A DNA stretch of 64,000 nt, from contig NZ_JRPC02000004.1 in assembly GCF_000765745.2 (NCBI RefSeq), positions 1-64,000 of the forward strand. The letters are read 5' to 3'. A model generated the notes under the pieces. That model was not told where the DNA came from and ran no database searches. It saw only the letters and a program-made list of their open reading frames with translations. Of the stretch, positions 18,001 through 26,682 are shown in pieces (positions within the stretch are counted from its first letter, which is position 1; every line of letters begins with the position of its first letter). This DNA comes from Helicobacter apodemus. Its GTDB lineage: Bacteria > Campylobacterota > Campylobacteria > Campylobacterales > Helicobacteraceae. Both the position numbers and the translations under genes were made by a program.

Positions 18001-18093
18001 TTATTTCTTTTTCTTATGGTTAGAACAATCCTTCACAATACTCACACCATTTACACCAAAACCATTAAAGTTAATAGTAAAATCTAATTCCAT
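18001..18093 (-). CDS. Small hypothetical protein, 30 residues
   Basis: ATG at 18093 opens MELDFTINFNGFGVNGVSIV and ends in a lysine-rich tail (KKKK) at 18001. The ribosome site is weak. It sits in the 306-base gap between dcuA and the M48 protease gene, in the same direction as the latter and downstream of it, and abuts the interrupted ORF at 17875-18000. The middle reads like a normal beta-rich peptide. I do not recognise it; it may be a real small protein, a remnant or chance. Nothing else is seen in this gap apart from the dcuA hairpins. Confidence 0.3.
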   Translation of the reverse strand: MELDFTINFNGFGVNGVSIVKDCSNHKKKK

Positions 18094-18136
18094 AATTACT
18101 ACAAATTACCTAAACTAAAATAAGGAACTACACTTT

Positions 18137-18877
18137 TTAATCGTTGTCTTTTAAGAGATTTTGTATAGCCCCAATCCTTTTAGAATCGCTTGGATGTGTA
18201 GAGAAAAAATCCGATCCTTTATTGCCATCTTCGGACATCTTTTGCCAAAAGCTTAAGGCTGCTTGGGGATTATATCCCGCCTTTTGCAGAAGCAAAATAC
18301 CTAATTTATCAGCTTCTAATTCGTGAGAGCGGCTAAAGGGCAAAATCACTCCTACATTACTCCCTAAGTTATAAGCTTGATTAATAAGCGAACTATATGC
18401 TGGAGCTTGAACTCCCACAATAGCACCTAAAATATTCCCACCTAATTGGGTAAGCGTTTGCATACTCATCCTCTCCCCACCATGACGCAAAAGAGCGTGA
18501 GCTATCTCATGGGAGATAACTACCGCTAATTCATCATCACTATCAATAATACCCATTAAGCCTGTATAAACAAATACTTTCCCTCCTGGCAAACAAAAGG
18601 CATTTTTTTGCTCCTCTTCAATTAAATAAAACTCCCATTCAAAATCCTCTCTTTTAACAACATTTGCTATTTTCCACCCTACGCGTTCAACCATTTCTTT
18701 TTGTGCTTTATTAAAACTAAGCTTAGATTGTTTTAGAATTTCTTTTGCACTTTGCTCGCCTAAGGCTTTCTCCTCTTTTTCATCAAGCAACATAAGTCGT
18801 GAGCGATTCGTATAATCTGTGCTAGAACACGCATAAAAGAAAAATCCCAAACAACAAATAAAAACTATTTTTCTCAT
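18137..18877 (-). CDS. M48-family zinc metalloprotease, predicted lipoprotein
   Basis: 246 residues. The N-terminus is a lipoprotein signal with lipobox FYAC (Cys17), so the mature protein should be lipid-anchored in the periplasm. The zinc motif HEIAH lies in VISHEIAHALLRHGG near residue 125, and the third ligand Glu is in SHELEADKLGILLL. This matches the YcaL/LoiP-like M48 group, which degrades misfolded envelope proteins. No membrane helices follow, unlike HtpX. Its specific substrate is unknown. It is divergent from the aldehyde dehydrogenase gene. Confidence 0.88.
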   Translation of the reverse strand: MRKIVFICCLGFFFYACSSTDYTNRSRLMLLDEKEEKALGEQSAKEILKQSKLSFNKAQKEMVERVGWKIANVVKREDFEWEFYLIEEEQKNAFCLPGGKVFVYTGLMGIIDSDDELAVVISHEIAHALLRHGGERMSMQTLTQLGGNILGAIVGVQAPAYSSLINQAYNLGSNVGVILPFSRSHELEADKLGILLLQKAGYNPQAALSFWQKMSEDGNKGSDFFSTHPSDSKRIGAIQNLLKDND

Positions 18878-18989
18878 TCTTTCACCTTGTGAAAAGCATT
18901 TTTAGTATTTTAGAAAAAATTTATTAATTTTCTTTGATTTTAAACCAAAACTTACAAGAAAAAGAATAAGATGTTTCAAAGGAGTTTTC

Positions 18990-20408
18990 ATGGATTTATT
19001 TAATCATCCCCATATTTTTAAAGATAAACAAAAAGATAGCTTTGAAGTTATTAATCCTGCTAATGGAGAGATTTTAGCCTACATCAAAAACACGCATAAA
19101 CAAGATTTACAAAACCTTATCCAAAAAGCCAAAATAGCACAAAAGCAATGGGCAGATATGTTAGCAGAAGAACGTTGTGATAGACTTTATACATTTTATT
19201 CACTTATTCTACAATCAAAGGATTTTTTAGCAGAAATTATGACAAAAGAGCAAGGCAAACCTCTAGCACAAGCAAAAGCAGAAATTACTTATGCAGCCTC
19301 TTTTGTTAAATGGTTTGCCGCTGAAGCTAGGAAAGTTGATGGGGATATTTTAAGCCCTAAAATAAAAGGACAAAAACTCCTAATACTCAAACAACCTATT
19401 GGGGTATGTGCGGCTATCACTCCTTGGAATTTTCCCTCCTCAATGATCACTAGAAAAATTGCCCCTGCCCTTGCTAGTGGTTGTGCAATTATTGTAAAAC
19501 CCACCTCTAAAACTCCCCTTAGTGCTTATGCCTTAGCAATTTTAGCTAAAGAGGCAGGAATCTTAGAGGACTGCTTTATAGTTGTTAATGGAGATTCCAC
19601 AGAAATTAGTGATATATTATGCCAAAGCAATGACATTAGAAAACTAAGCTTTACAGGTTCAACAGAAGTTGGAAAACTGCTTTATCAAAAATGTGCTTCT
19701 AGCATTAAAAAACTAAGCTTAGAATTAGGAGGCAATGCACCTTTTATTGTTTTTAATGATGCAAATTTAGAGGATGCCATTAATGGGATTATGGATTCTA
19801 AATTTAGAAATAGCGGACAAACTTGTGTATGTGCTAATAGAATCTATATCCAAAGTGGAATTTATGACAAAATATGCCAAGGCCTCATAGATAAAATACC
19901 AACACTCAAAGTCGGAGATGGTTTAGAAGATGGAGTAAATCAAGGTCCATTAATTGATAAAAAAGCTCTTTTAAAAGTTAAAGAACATATTAATGACGCC
20001 CTCCAAAAGGGTGCTAAACTTTTAGTTGGTGGAAGCAACCATCATCTAGGAGGAAATTTTTTTCAACCCACTTTATTAAAAGATGTAACCCAACAGATGA
20101 AAGTCGCTAAAGAAGAAACTTTTGGACCATTAGCCCCTATTTTTAAATTTGAAAGCGAAGAGGAAGTAATCTTTAATGCTAATGATACGGAATTTGGATT
20201 AGCCGCTTATTTTTTCACACAAGATTATAAGCGTCAATGGCGTGTCGCAGAATCTTTAGAATATGGTATGGTAGGGATTAATACAGGATTAATCTCTAAT
20301 GAAATAGCCCCTTTTGGGGGGATAAAACAAAGTGGTCTTGGTAGAGAAGGTTCAAAATATGGGATAGAAGAATATTTAGAGATAAAATATTTGTGCTTAA
20401 ACCTCTAA
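18990..20408 (+). CDS. gabD: NAD(P)-dependent succinate-semialdehyde dehydrogenase-like aldehyde dehydrogenase
   Basis: 472 residues. Aldehyde dehydrogenase marks: cofactor loop GSTEVGK, general base Glu in LELGGNAPFIVF, and catalytic Cys in NSGQTCVCANR (near residue 278); EETFGPLAPIF is the usual GabD variant of the late motif. It would oxidise succinate semialdehyde to succinate. No GABA transaminase is nearby, so the physiological substrate is inferred from family resemblance. AAAGGAG precedes the ATG. Single gene, convergent with the sulfite dehydrogenase pair. Confidence 0.88.
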   Translation: MDLFNHPHIFKDKQKDSFEVINPANGEILAYIKNTHKQDLQNLIQKAKIAQKQWADMLAEERCDRLYTFYSLILQSKDFLAEIMTKEQGKPLAQAKAEITYAASFVKWFAAEARKVDGDILSPKIKGQKLLILKQPIGVCAAITPWNFPSSMITRKIAPALASGCAIIVKPTSKTPLSAYALAILAKEAGILEDCFIVVNGDSTEISDILCQSNDIRKLSFTGSTEVGKLLYQKCASSIKKLSLELGGNAPFIVFNDANLEDAINGIMDSKFRNSGQTCVCANRIYIQSGIYDKICQGLIDKIPTLKVGDGLEDGVNQGPLIDKKALLKVKEHINDALQKGAKLLVGGSNHHLGGNFFQPTLLKDVTQQMKVAKEETFGPLAPIFKFESEEEVIFNANDTEFGLAAYFFTQDYKRQWRVAESLEYGMVGINTGLISNEIAPFGGIKQSGLGREGSKYGIEEYLEIKYLCLNL

Positions 20409-20427
20409 TATCTTTTAGTGCATATAT

Positions 20428-20447
20428 AAAGATAACATCTTATCTTT
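20428..20447. terminator. Hairpin between gabD and sorB 3' ends
   Basis: AAAGATAA (20428-20435) pairs with TTATCTTT (20440-20447) around a CATC loop. It lies between the convergent stops and includes the sorB stop codon. It could work for both strands, but no U-tract follows. Confidence 0.4.
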
Positions 20448-20772
20448 CTAATAATACAGGTAGAGGCAGACGCCTTCTTGTATTATATTTTTCTCCATAA
20501 TGCTTCGTTAAATAATCCAAAATCTTATTTTCATCATCAACAGGAATCTCCCATAACCCCTCTGATTCTTGCATCCATCGAATAGTTGCTATCCAAGCTT
20601 CCCTATTAACATTCATATTAACAATCAAGCTAGAATTATGACAAGCTAAGCAGTTATTTTCAATAAGTTCGACATTCTCATCAATAATCAGCCCATTCTC
20701 AGGATTAATTTTATATTCAGCTAATAAGAAAGAGAGGCTAAAAAGTATGAAAACAATGACTTTTTTTAACAT
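20440..20772 (-). CDS. sorB: Monohaem cytochrome c subunit of sulfite dehydrogenase
   Basis: 110 residues from the ATG at 20772, which has GGGGG seven bases upstream; a start at 20790 lies inside the preceding gene and would add residues before the signal peptide. Signal peptide at residues 1-18 (MLKKVIVFILFSLSFLLA), then one haem-binding motif CLACH. It should accept electrons from the molybdenum subunit in the periplasm and pass them to the respiratory chain. The pair corresponds to the sulfite:cytochrome c oxidoreductase described in Campylobacter jejuni. Confidence 0.85.
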   Translation of the reverse strand: MLKKVIVFILFSLSFLLAEYKINPENGLIIDENVELIENNCLACHNSSLIVNMNVNREAWIATIRWMQESEGLWEIPVDDENKILDYLTKHYGEKYNTRRRLPLPVLLER

Positions 20773-20773
20773 T

Positions 20774-22021
20774 TTATACCCCCATAACATTTACTCTATG
20801 GCAAGCATTATTTAAATACCCATTAGGATTCCATTGCGCTAACACCATAGGTTGACTCTTGCCCTCACTATCGACAGCCCTAGCCCATATTTCATAATAA
20901 CCTTTTGTTGGAATCTTTACTTTTGTGCTCCATTTTTGCCAAGCTAGTCTATTAACGGGTTTTTGCACTTCTCCTTTAATCCAAGTAACTCCATAATCCA
21001 CACTCACATAAATTTCATCAACTTCAAGCTCACCAGCCCAAGCCTTTCCTCTAACTTCAAACTCTTTTTTTGCTTTAATTTTATCTTCATTTTTAATATT
21101 AGTAATGATTGATTTAACGGGCATAGATTCTATAATTCTCATCTCACCTTTATAGTTAAAATCTCCAGGTCTCACAGGCTCTACAGGAACCTTATAAGAA
21201 GTTAGCATTTTTGCACCATCGTGAATCTTATCCCTAACAACAATCTTTGATAGCCATTTACCGCTTGCACTAGCAGGGTATCCACCACAAACTAACCGCA
21301 GAGGGTATCCATTTATCCAAGGAATATCTTTGCCCTCATAACTCCAAGCAATTAAGGTCTCATCCTCTAAAGCTTTTTTAATAGGCACACCTCTGCTAAT
21401 TGGTGATTCTTCCTCTCCAGTTAATTTTATATCTATTCCATAATAACCAATATATACAGCATTATCCTTAATTCCACAATCCTCTAACACATCCCTAACT
21501 CTAACACCTGTCCATCTACCACACGCAACCGCACCATATCCCCATTGTGTCCCTTTTGTGCTAGGGATAACCTCACCCCTTCCATTACCGCCACACTCAA
21601 GTGTTAGGGCATAAGTATAATGCTTAAATTTCTTCTTTAACTCATCTAAAGTATAAGTTTTTGGTTCTTTTACACTCTCTCCACTAATTTCTAATGTCCA
21701 ACCTTTTTGCATTCTTGCTTTGATTTTATCCATTGAAGGTGGCTCTCCATTATTCCTAATAAAGAAATTTTCTGGCTTTGTAAAATCTGTATCAAGGGCA
21801 TAAATTTCAGTTTCTGCTGTTAATGGTTTCTCTCCGTGATACCTCAGCATTTTTTTATCTTTTAAACGATATGCAGGTAATTCATTAGCTAATGCCACAC
21901 TCCCTGCAAAATTACCTAGAAATGGTAAAGCACTAACACCTAAAAGCGTTATTCCAACTTTAGTAAAGAATCCACGCCTACTTTCAGTTATTTGCCCTTC
22001 ACTTTCAATGGAATTTTTCAT
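20774..22021 (-). CDS. sorA: Periplasmic sulfite dehydrogenase, molybdopterin subunit (SorA/SoxC type)
   Basis: 415 residues. A twin-arginine signal is visible (ESRRGFFTKVG at about residues 13-23, then a hydrophobic stretch), consistent with export of a folded molybdoenzyme. The molybdenum-ligating Cys is in LTLECGGNGRG (near residue 142), and the C-terminal Mo-co dimerisation domain follows (VDYGVTWIKGEV, YEIWARAVDSEGKSQP). It oxidises sulfite to sulfate. The cytochrome subunit gene begins immediately after its stop. No chaperone or Mo-cofactor genes are nearby. Confidence 0.9.
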   Translation of the reverse strand: MKNSIESEGQITESRRGFFTKVGITLLGVSALPFLGNFAGSVALANELPAYRLKDKKMLRYHGEKPLTAETEIYALDTDFTKPENFFIRNNGEPPSMDKIKARMQKGWTLEISGESVKEPKTYTLDELKKKFKHYTYALTLECGGNGRGEVIPSTKGTQWGYGAVACGRWTGVRVRDVLEDCGIKDNAVYIGYYGIDIKLTGEEESPISRGVPIKKALEDETLIAWSYEGKDIPWINGYPLRLVCGGYPASASGKWLSKIVVRDKIHDGAKMLTSYKVPVEPVRPGDFNYKGEMRIIESMPVKSIITNIKNEDKIKAKKEFEVRGKAWAGELEVDEIYVSVDYGVTWIKGEVQKPVNRLAWQKWSTKVKIPTKGYYEIWARAVDSEGKSQPMVLAQWNPNGYLNNACHRVNVMGV

Positions 22022-22273
22022 ATTTTTATCCTTTAGTAAAATTTAAAATGTTATATTTTAAGACAAAAATCTTTAATAATTACTGTAATAAAAGTATAAT
22101 AAATAAAGAAAATATCTCAAAAATGGGTTTTTACTTCCACTTATTTTTATATTTCACAGGATTTATTTATATAGAGTTATAAAGCTCTAAAAATAGTAAT
22201 AAAATTTGTGAAAACACCTCCAATACTTAAAAATACCCAAAGAGCAGCCAATTAATTTTTAGGTTTGCTATGC

Positions 22274-22279
22274 TATAAT
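22274..22279 (+). promoter_or_regulatory. Extended -10 promoter for yqhA-hemE
   Basis: TGCTATAAT gives an extended -10 (TATAAT at 22274-22279), 38 bases before the TTG start. I see no clear -35 box, which is normal for the vegetative sigma factor of this group. The 295-base gap 22022-22316 holds nothing else that I recognise. Confidence 0.55.
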
Positions 22280-22316
22280 CTTAAAATAATTCAATTAATT
22301 TTTTAAGGATAGTTAC

Positions 22317-22832
22317 TTGCAACTTTTACAACATTGTTTTGAAAAACTTATGTGGAATGCTAGACTTTTTGTAATTTTAGCAGTGATTTTATCGCTAGTT
22401 GGTTCTATATTACTTTTTATTGTAGCAAGTATTGATATTATAAAGGCTGCAAAAGACACTTATCTATATTATGTTGGGACATTAGCTAAAGATCTTGATA
22501 TTCATAATATCTTACTCAATACCATTATTATGGCTATTGATTTATACCTTATTGCTGTGGTGCTATTAATCTTTGCCTTTGGCTTATATGAATTATTTAT
22601 CTCTAAAATTCAAATTAAGGATGAAAATAGCTCAAGAGTCTTAGAAATACATACCCTAGATCAACTTAAAGATAAACTAGCCAAAGTAATTGTAATGGCA
22701 CTTATTGTAGCATTCTTTTCTAAAGTTTTAAATATGGGAATGAAGACTACTGAAGATATGCTATTCTTTGCAATAGCTATTTTGGCTTTAGCAATTGGGC
22801 TATATTTCCTCCATAAAGATTCTAAGCATTAA
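22317..22832 (+). CDS. YqhA/UPF0114 family inner-membrane protein
   Basis: 171 residues with four hydrophobic segments (about residues 15-40, 60-85, 115-140, 145-165). The TTG start at 22317 is preceded by AAGGA at good spacing, and starting there matches the usual family N-terminus of some ten residues before the first helix; the next ATG (22350) would remove part of it. The function of the family is unknown. hemE follows after 12 bases and the SprA-like gene after that, so the three are probably co-transcribed. Confidence 0.85.
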   Translation: MQLLQHCFEKLMWNARLFVILAVILSLVGSILLFIVASIDIIKAAKDTYLYYVGTLAKDLDIHNILLNTIIMAIDLYLIAVVLLIFAFGLYELFISKIQIKDENSSRVLEIHTLDQLKDKLAKVIVMALIVAFFSKVLNMGMKTTEDMLFFAIAILALAIGLYFLHKDSKH

Positions 22833-22844
22833 CAAGGATAAGGA

Positions 22845-23861
22845 ATGATTTTTATTGATGCGTGTTTCAGAAAAAAAACTCCTTATACACCAGTATGGTT
22901 TATGAGACAAGCAGGACGTTATTTAAAGGAATACAAAGAGGTAAGGGCGAAAGCTGGAGACTTTCTATCCCTTTGCAAAAACCCAAAATTAGCTAGTGAG
23001 GTTACACTTCAACCCATTGATATTTTAGGGGTTGATGCAGCTATTTTATTTAGTGATATTTTGGTTGTCCCTATGGAAATGGGAATGAAGCTTGATTTCT
23101 TAGTAGGAGAGGGACCAAAGTTTGCTAAACCTATTGAAAATGAACAAGATTTAATAGCTTTAAGTGAAGATTCTCATTTACAATTAAACTATGTCTATGA
23201 TACCATTAGCCTCACACGAGAATCTTTAGCAGAAGATAAAGCCTTAATTGGTTTTTGTGGAGCACCCTGGACTTTAGCAACCTATATGATTGAAGGGGAA
23301 AGCAGTAAAACTTACCACAAATCCAAAAAAATCCTTTATACCAATCCTTATTTTCTGCACCAACTTCTAAAAAAAATTACTCATAATCTCCAAAACTACT
23401 TAGAAATGCAAATTCAAGCTGGAGTTAATGCGGTTATGGTTTTTGATTCTTGGGCGGGGGCTTTAGAAGCAGAGGCTTATTTAGAGTTTGGGTTTGCTTA
23501 CTGCAAAGAAATAGCAAGTTTTATTAAGAAAAAATATCCCCATATCCCTGTTATTTTATTCCCCAAAGGAATCTGTGGCGCCTTAGAACAAATTGATGGG
23601 GATTTTGATGTTTTTGGTGTGGATTGGAATACCCCTATAAAGAGAGCAAAAGACATTTTAGGGGAAAAATATGTTTTACAAGGGAATTTAGAACCTTGCA
23701 GGATTTATAATAAAGATTCTATGCTAAAAGGTGCTAAGGAAATATTAGATACAATGGAGAATAAAGGACATATTTTTAACTTAGGGCATGGAGTGTTACC
23801 TGATTTACCAAAGGAAAACATTCAAGAGCTTGTAAAATTTATCCATAATTATAAAGGATAA
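22845..23861 (+). CDS. hemE: Uroporphyrinogen decarboxylase
   Basis: 338 residues, the standard length. The two family signatures are present: [12 protein letters not shown] near residues 16-28 and [16 protein letters not shown] near 135-150. The enzyme removes four carboxyl groups from uroporphyrinogen III to form coproporphyrinogen III in haem synthesis. AAGGATAAGG lies upstream of the ATG. It sits in a run with yqhA upstream and the SprA-like gene 14 bases downstream. Confidence 0.96.
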   Translation: MIFIDACFRKKTPYTPVWFMRQAGRYLKEYKEVRAKAGDFLSLCKNPKLASEVTLQPIDILGVDAAILFSDILVVPMEMGMKLDFLVGEGPKFAKPIENEQDLIALSEDSHLQLNYVYDTISLTRESLAEDKALIGFCGAPWTLATYMIEGESSKTYHKSKKILYTNPYFLHQLLKKITHNLQNYLEMQIQAGVNAVMVFDSWAGALEAEAYLEFGFAYCKEIASFIKKKYPHIPVILFPKGICGALEQIDGDFDVFGVDWNTPIKRAKDILGEKYVLQGNLEPCRIYNKDSMLKGAKEILDTMENKGHIFNLGHGVLPDLPKENIQELVKFIHNYKG

Positions 23862-23875
23862 ACTAAGGGGGTATA

Positions 23876-24508
23876 ATGCAAATTGGTAGCATTTATAGCG
23901 ATCCTTATTTAAGATTGCAAGATAAAACCACATCCTCACCACAAGATACCAACACACAAGAAACACCTTTACAAGAGGATTTAGCACAAAACTCTACAGA
24001 AGATTCTATCCCCAATCAAGAAAACTTAGAAGCTATCAATGGTGAAAAACTTAATGAATCACAAATCCAACAAGTGCGTGAATTAGAACAAATTGATAGG
24101 AATGTAAGGGCTCACGAAGCTGCTCATATTGCAGCTGGTAGCGGAGTAGTAACAGGTGGAGCATCTTTTAGCTATACAAGAGGACCTGATGGTAAAATGT
24201 ATGCTACTGCTGGAGAAGTGCCTATCTCAATGGATAAAGGAAACACTCCCCAAGAAACTATTGCTAATGCTAGAAAAATCATCGCAGCAGCTATGGCTCC
24301 ATCTGACCCTAGCCCTCAAGATTACAAAGTTGCTGCAAGTGCTATGCAAATGGAAATTGAAGCCAAAATAGAGCTTACACAAGAGCAAACAAAAGACAAA
24401 GAAGTTTCTAATAAAAATCAAGATACACCAAATAACCCCAATCAAGAAAATTCAAACACCAATAGAAATGCCGCTATTGTTAGCTATATGCAAAACCTAA
24501 ATTATTAG
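23876..24508 (+). CDS. SprA-related putative metalloprotease
   Basis: 210 residues. The central part contains HEAAH (near residue 80) in VRAHEAAHIAAGSGVVTGG, followed by SFSYTRGPDGKMYATAGEVPI and a segment AMAPSDPSPQDYKVAASAMQME, which together match the SprA-related protein family found in Campylobacterota and other proteobacteria. The HExxH motif suggests a zinc protease, but activity is not proven for the family. The flanking N- and C-terminal parts are Gln/Asn/Ser-rich and probably disordered. There is no signal peptide. GGGGG precedes the start. Confidence 0.75.
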   Translation: MQIGSIYSDPYLRLQDKTTSSPQDTNTQETPLQEDLAQNSTEDSIPNQENLEAINGEKLNESQIQQVRELEQIDRNVRAHEAAHIAAGSGVVTGGASFSYTRGPDGKMYATAGEVPISMDKGNTPQETIANARKIIAAAMAPSDPSPQDYKVAASAMQMEIEAKIELTQEQTKDKEVSNKNQDTPNNPNQENSNTNRNAAIVSYMQNLNY

Positions 24509-24597
24509 AATCTATTACAAATGTAAAATTTACCCTATTGAACAAAATATATTCATTAAAAATTGTTATTGGGTTGTTTTATTCTACTAAAATTAGA

Positions 24598-24603
24598 TAT
24601 AAT
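24598..24603 (+). promoter_or_regulatory. -10 box for the YceI gene
   Basis: TATAAT at 24598-24603, 33 bases before the ATG at 24636, with AAGGA as ribosome site between. The -35 region is AT-rich and not distinct. Confidence 0.5.
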
Positions 24604-24635
24604 ACCTATTCAAAATTTATATTTAAGGAAAATTT

Positions 24636-25199
24636 ATGAAAAAATTTCTTGTAAGTGCGGTATTATCTGCATCTTTATTTAGTTACTTAAACGCAGCTAG
24701 TATTGATAAAAATACTTTAACCATCAATTTTGAAGGTTATAAAACTGCTAATATGATTGCCACTGCTGGAACCGTTAAAAACCCTAAATACACCTTTGGA
24801 AAAGATGGAAGCAGCATCAAAGGACTACTAAATGGAGCTACTGCAACATTCTCTCCAAAAAACATTGATATGGGAGTAGAACTTATTACAAATAACATTG
24901 TCAATGTTTTCTTCAAAACTCTTAATGGTGGTAAGGATGTTGATGTAAAAATCACCAATGTTATTGAAGGAGACAATCAAGGTTCATTGACTGCTAAAGT
25001 GAGTATTGGCGGTCAGTATGAAACTGTAGGTCTTCACTACACTATAAAAGATGGAAAGTTTGAAGCTAAAGGAGTATTAGACTTATTTGCGTTTAAAAAC
25101 TCCGAACAAGCCTTAATAGATTTAGCTAAAGCTGCTCCTGGACACGCTGGAATTAGCTGGTCAATTGTCGAAATCACTCTTAGTGCAAAGGCAAAATAA
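24636..25199 (+). CDS. YceI-family periplasmic protein
   Basis: 187 residues with a signal peptide (MKKFLVSAVLSASLFSYLNA, cut probably after NA). The rest follows the YceI beta-barrel pattern: KNTLTINFEGYKTA..., a middle FSPKNIDMGVELITNNI, and the C-terminal GHAGISWSIVEITLSAKA. Family members bind long isoprenoid or fatty lipids and are periplasmic; the Campylobacter homologues are known as abundant exported proteins. Specific role unknown. It is a single gene, closed by a hairpin. Confidence 0.85.
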   Translation: MKKFLVSAVLSASLFSYLNAASIDKNTLTINFEGYKTANMIATAGTVKNPKYTFGKDGSSIKGLLNGATATFSPKNIDMGVELITNNIVNVFFKTLNGGKDVDVKITNVIEGDNQGSLTAKVSIGGQYETVGLHYTIKDGKFEAKGVLDLFAFKNSEQALIDLAKAAPGHAGISWSIVEITLSAKAK

Positions 25200-25212
25200 T
25201 CTTCCATTAAAC

Positions 25213-25231
25213 AGCAGGATTAAATCCTGCT
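25213..25231 (+). terminator. Hairpin after the YceI gene
   Basis: AGCAGGAT (25213-25220) pairs perfectly with ATCCTGCT (25224-25231) around a TAA loop, 13 bases after the stop. The following bases are T-rich but interrupted, so it is a probable rather than certain rho-independent terminator. Confidence 0.65.
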
Positions 25232-25601
25232 AAAGTTTATTCTATTACCTCATCTTAAAAAAATCCTAGTTTGTGCTTATTAAGGTAATTGTATTGAAAA
25301 ACTTTCCCTAAAATAAAAACAATATCAAAGCCAAATTATCTTAATGAAAAACTCATTTATCCGCGAATGTAAGGCTATGTAGCAAAGACTATTTTTAGCT
25401 CTAAAGTAAAACTTTTATATTCATTTACATTTAAAGATATTGCATTAATTAGGAATCTCATTCACCTATGATTTCTAGCAACACTAAAAAATGAAATTTT
25501 TAAGCATAAATCCTCTATACTATTTCATCCAAAGAATATTTATTAAAAAGCAATTTTTAAACTCAAAATATAAAGTGATAATAACTCATAAAATTAATTT
25601 T
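25232..25601. other. Non-coding stretch upstream of fbpABC
   Basis: No supported gene. Short open stretches exist but none has a ribosome site or recognisable peptide. The sequence is AT-rich and probably contains the iron-regulated promoter of fbpA close to the Fur-like site at 25602. Confidence 0.4.
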
Positions 25602-25620
25602 GATAATTTTAATCATTTAT
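25602..25620 (+). promoter_or_regulatory. Candidate Fur box upstream of fbpA
   Basis: The 19 bases beginning GATAATTTTAATCATT match the classical Fur consensus at 14 of 19 positions by my count. It lies 58 bases before the fbpA ATG, a suitable place to repress the iron transporter when iron is plentiful. AT-rich background makes chance matches possible. Confidence 0.5.
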
Positions 25621-25677
25621 TCAGCTAATTTAAATTACGATTAGCAGGTGAAAATCCAAAAATTAAAAGGAAACGAA

Positions 25678-26682
25678 ATGAAAAAATCCCTATTCCTTGC
25701 ACTTTTTATAGGTGCTTCCTTAATAGCAGCTGAATTAAACATTTATTCGGCTAGGCATTATGATGCAGATTTTGAAATCATCAAAAAATTTGAAGAACAA
25801 ACAGGTATCAAGGTTAATCACACTCAAGCAAGGGCTTCAGAGCTTATTAAAAGAATGCAGCTTGAAGGAAAAAACTCTCCAGCGGATATTTTTATTACTG
25901 CGGATGTTTCTAATCTCAATGAGGCAAAAACTTCAGGTATTCTAGCTCCTGTAAAATCTAAATTCTTAGAAGAAACAATCCCAGCCCATCTTAGAGACAA
26001 AGATAATCAATGGTTTGCTATTACTAAAAGAGCAAGAATCATTGCTTATAATAAAAATGCAAACACAGATATAAGCCAACTTAAAAACTACGAAGATTTG
26101 GCTAAAGATGCGTTTAAAGGAAAAGTCGTTATGCGGAGTGCAACTGCACCTTATAGTAAAACCCTACTAGCCTCTATCATAGCCAATGATGGAGAAAAAA
26201 AGGCAAAAGAATGGGCAAAAGGCGTGCTTAATAACCTTGCAACTCCCCCAAAAGGTGGAGATAGGGATCAAGCACGACAGGTTTTTGCAGGAGAAGCTGA
26301 ATTTGCTGTGATGAATACTTACTATATAGGGCTTTTGAAAAATTCCAAAAATGAAAAAGATAGAGAAGTAGGCAATGCTTTAGGTATAATATTCCCAAAC
26401 CAAGACAACAGAGGTACTCATATTAATGTAAGTGGTATTGCTATGACTAAATCTAGTAAAAACCAAAAAGAGGCTAAAAAGTTTATGGAATTTATGCTAA
26501 CCCCAGAGATTCAACAAATTCTTACAAATATCAATTATGAATTTCCCATCCGCAACGATGTAGAAGTAAGTCAAACCGTTAAAGATTTTGGAAGTTTTAA
26601 AGAAGACCAACTTCCTGTTAGTGATATTGCTAAAAATGTTAAAAAAGCTGTAAAAATTTATGATGAAGTAGGCTTTAGATAA
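25678..26682 (+). CDS. fbpA: Iron(III) ABC transporter, periplasmic binding protein
   Basis: 334 residues from the ATG at 25678, preceded by AAAGGAAACGAA; a GTG ten codons upstream is unlikely. Signal peptide MKKSLFLALFIGASLIAAE, then the FbpA/FutA-type start LNIYSARHYDADFEIIKKFEEQTGI, ending as a class of ferric-ion binding proteins. It binds free Fe3+ in the periplasm and delivers it to FbpB. The Tyr-rich metal site includes Tyr residues in NTYYIG. Its stop overlaps the fbpB start (TAATG). Confidence 0.92.
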   Translation: MKKSLFLALFIGASLIAAELNIYSARHYDADFEIIKKFEEQTGIKVNHTQARASELIKRMQLEGKNSPADIFITADVSNLNEAKTSGILAPVKSKFLEETIPAHLRDKDNQWFAITKRARIIAYNKNANTDISQLKNYEDLAKDAFKGKVVMRSATAPYSKTLLASIIANDGEKKAKEWAKGVLNNLATPPKGGDRDQARQVFAGEAEFAVMNTYYIGLLKNSKNEKDREVGNALGIIFPNQDNRGTHINVSGIAMTKSSKNQKEAKKFMEFMLTPEIQQILTNINYEFPIRNDVEVSQTVKDFGSFKEDQLPVSDIAKNVKKAVKIYDEVGFR

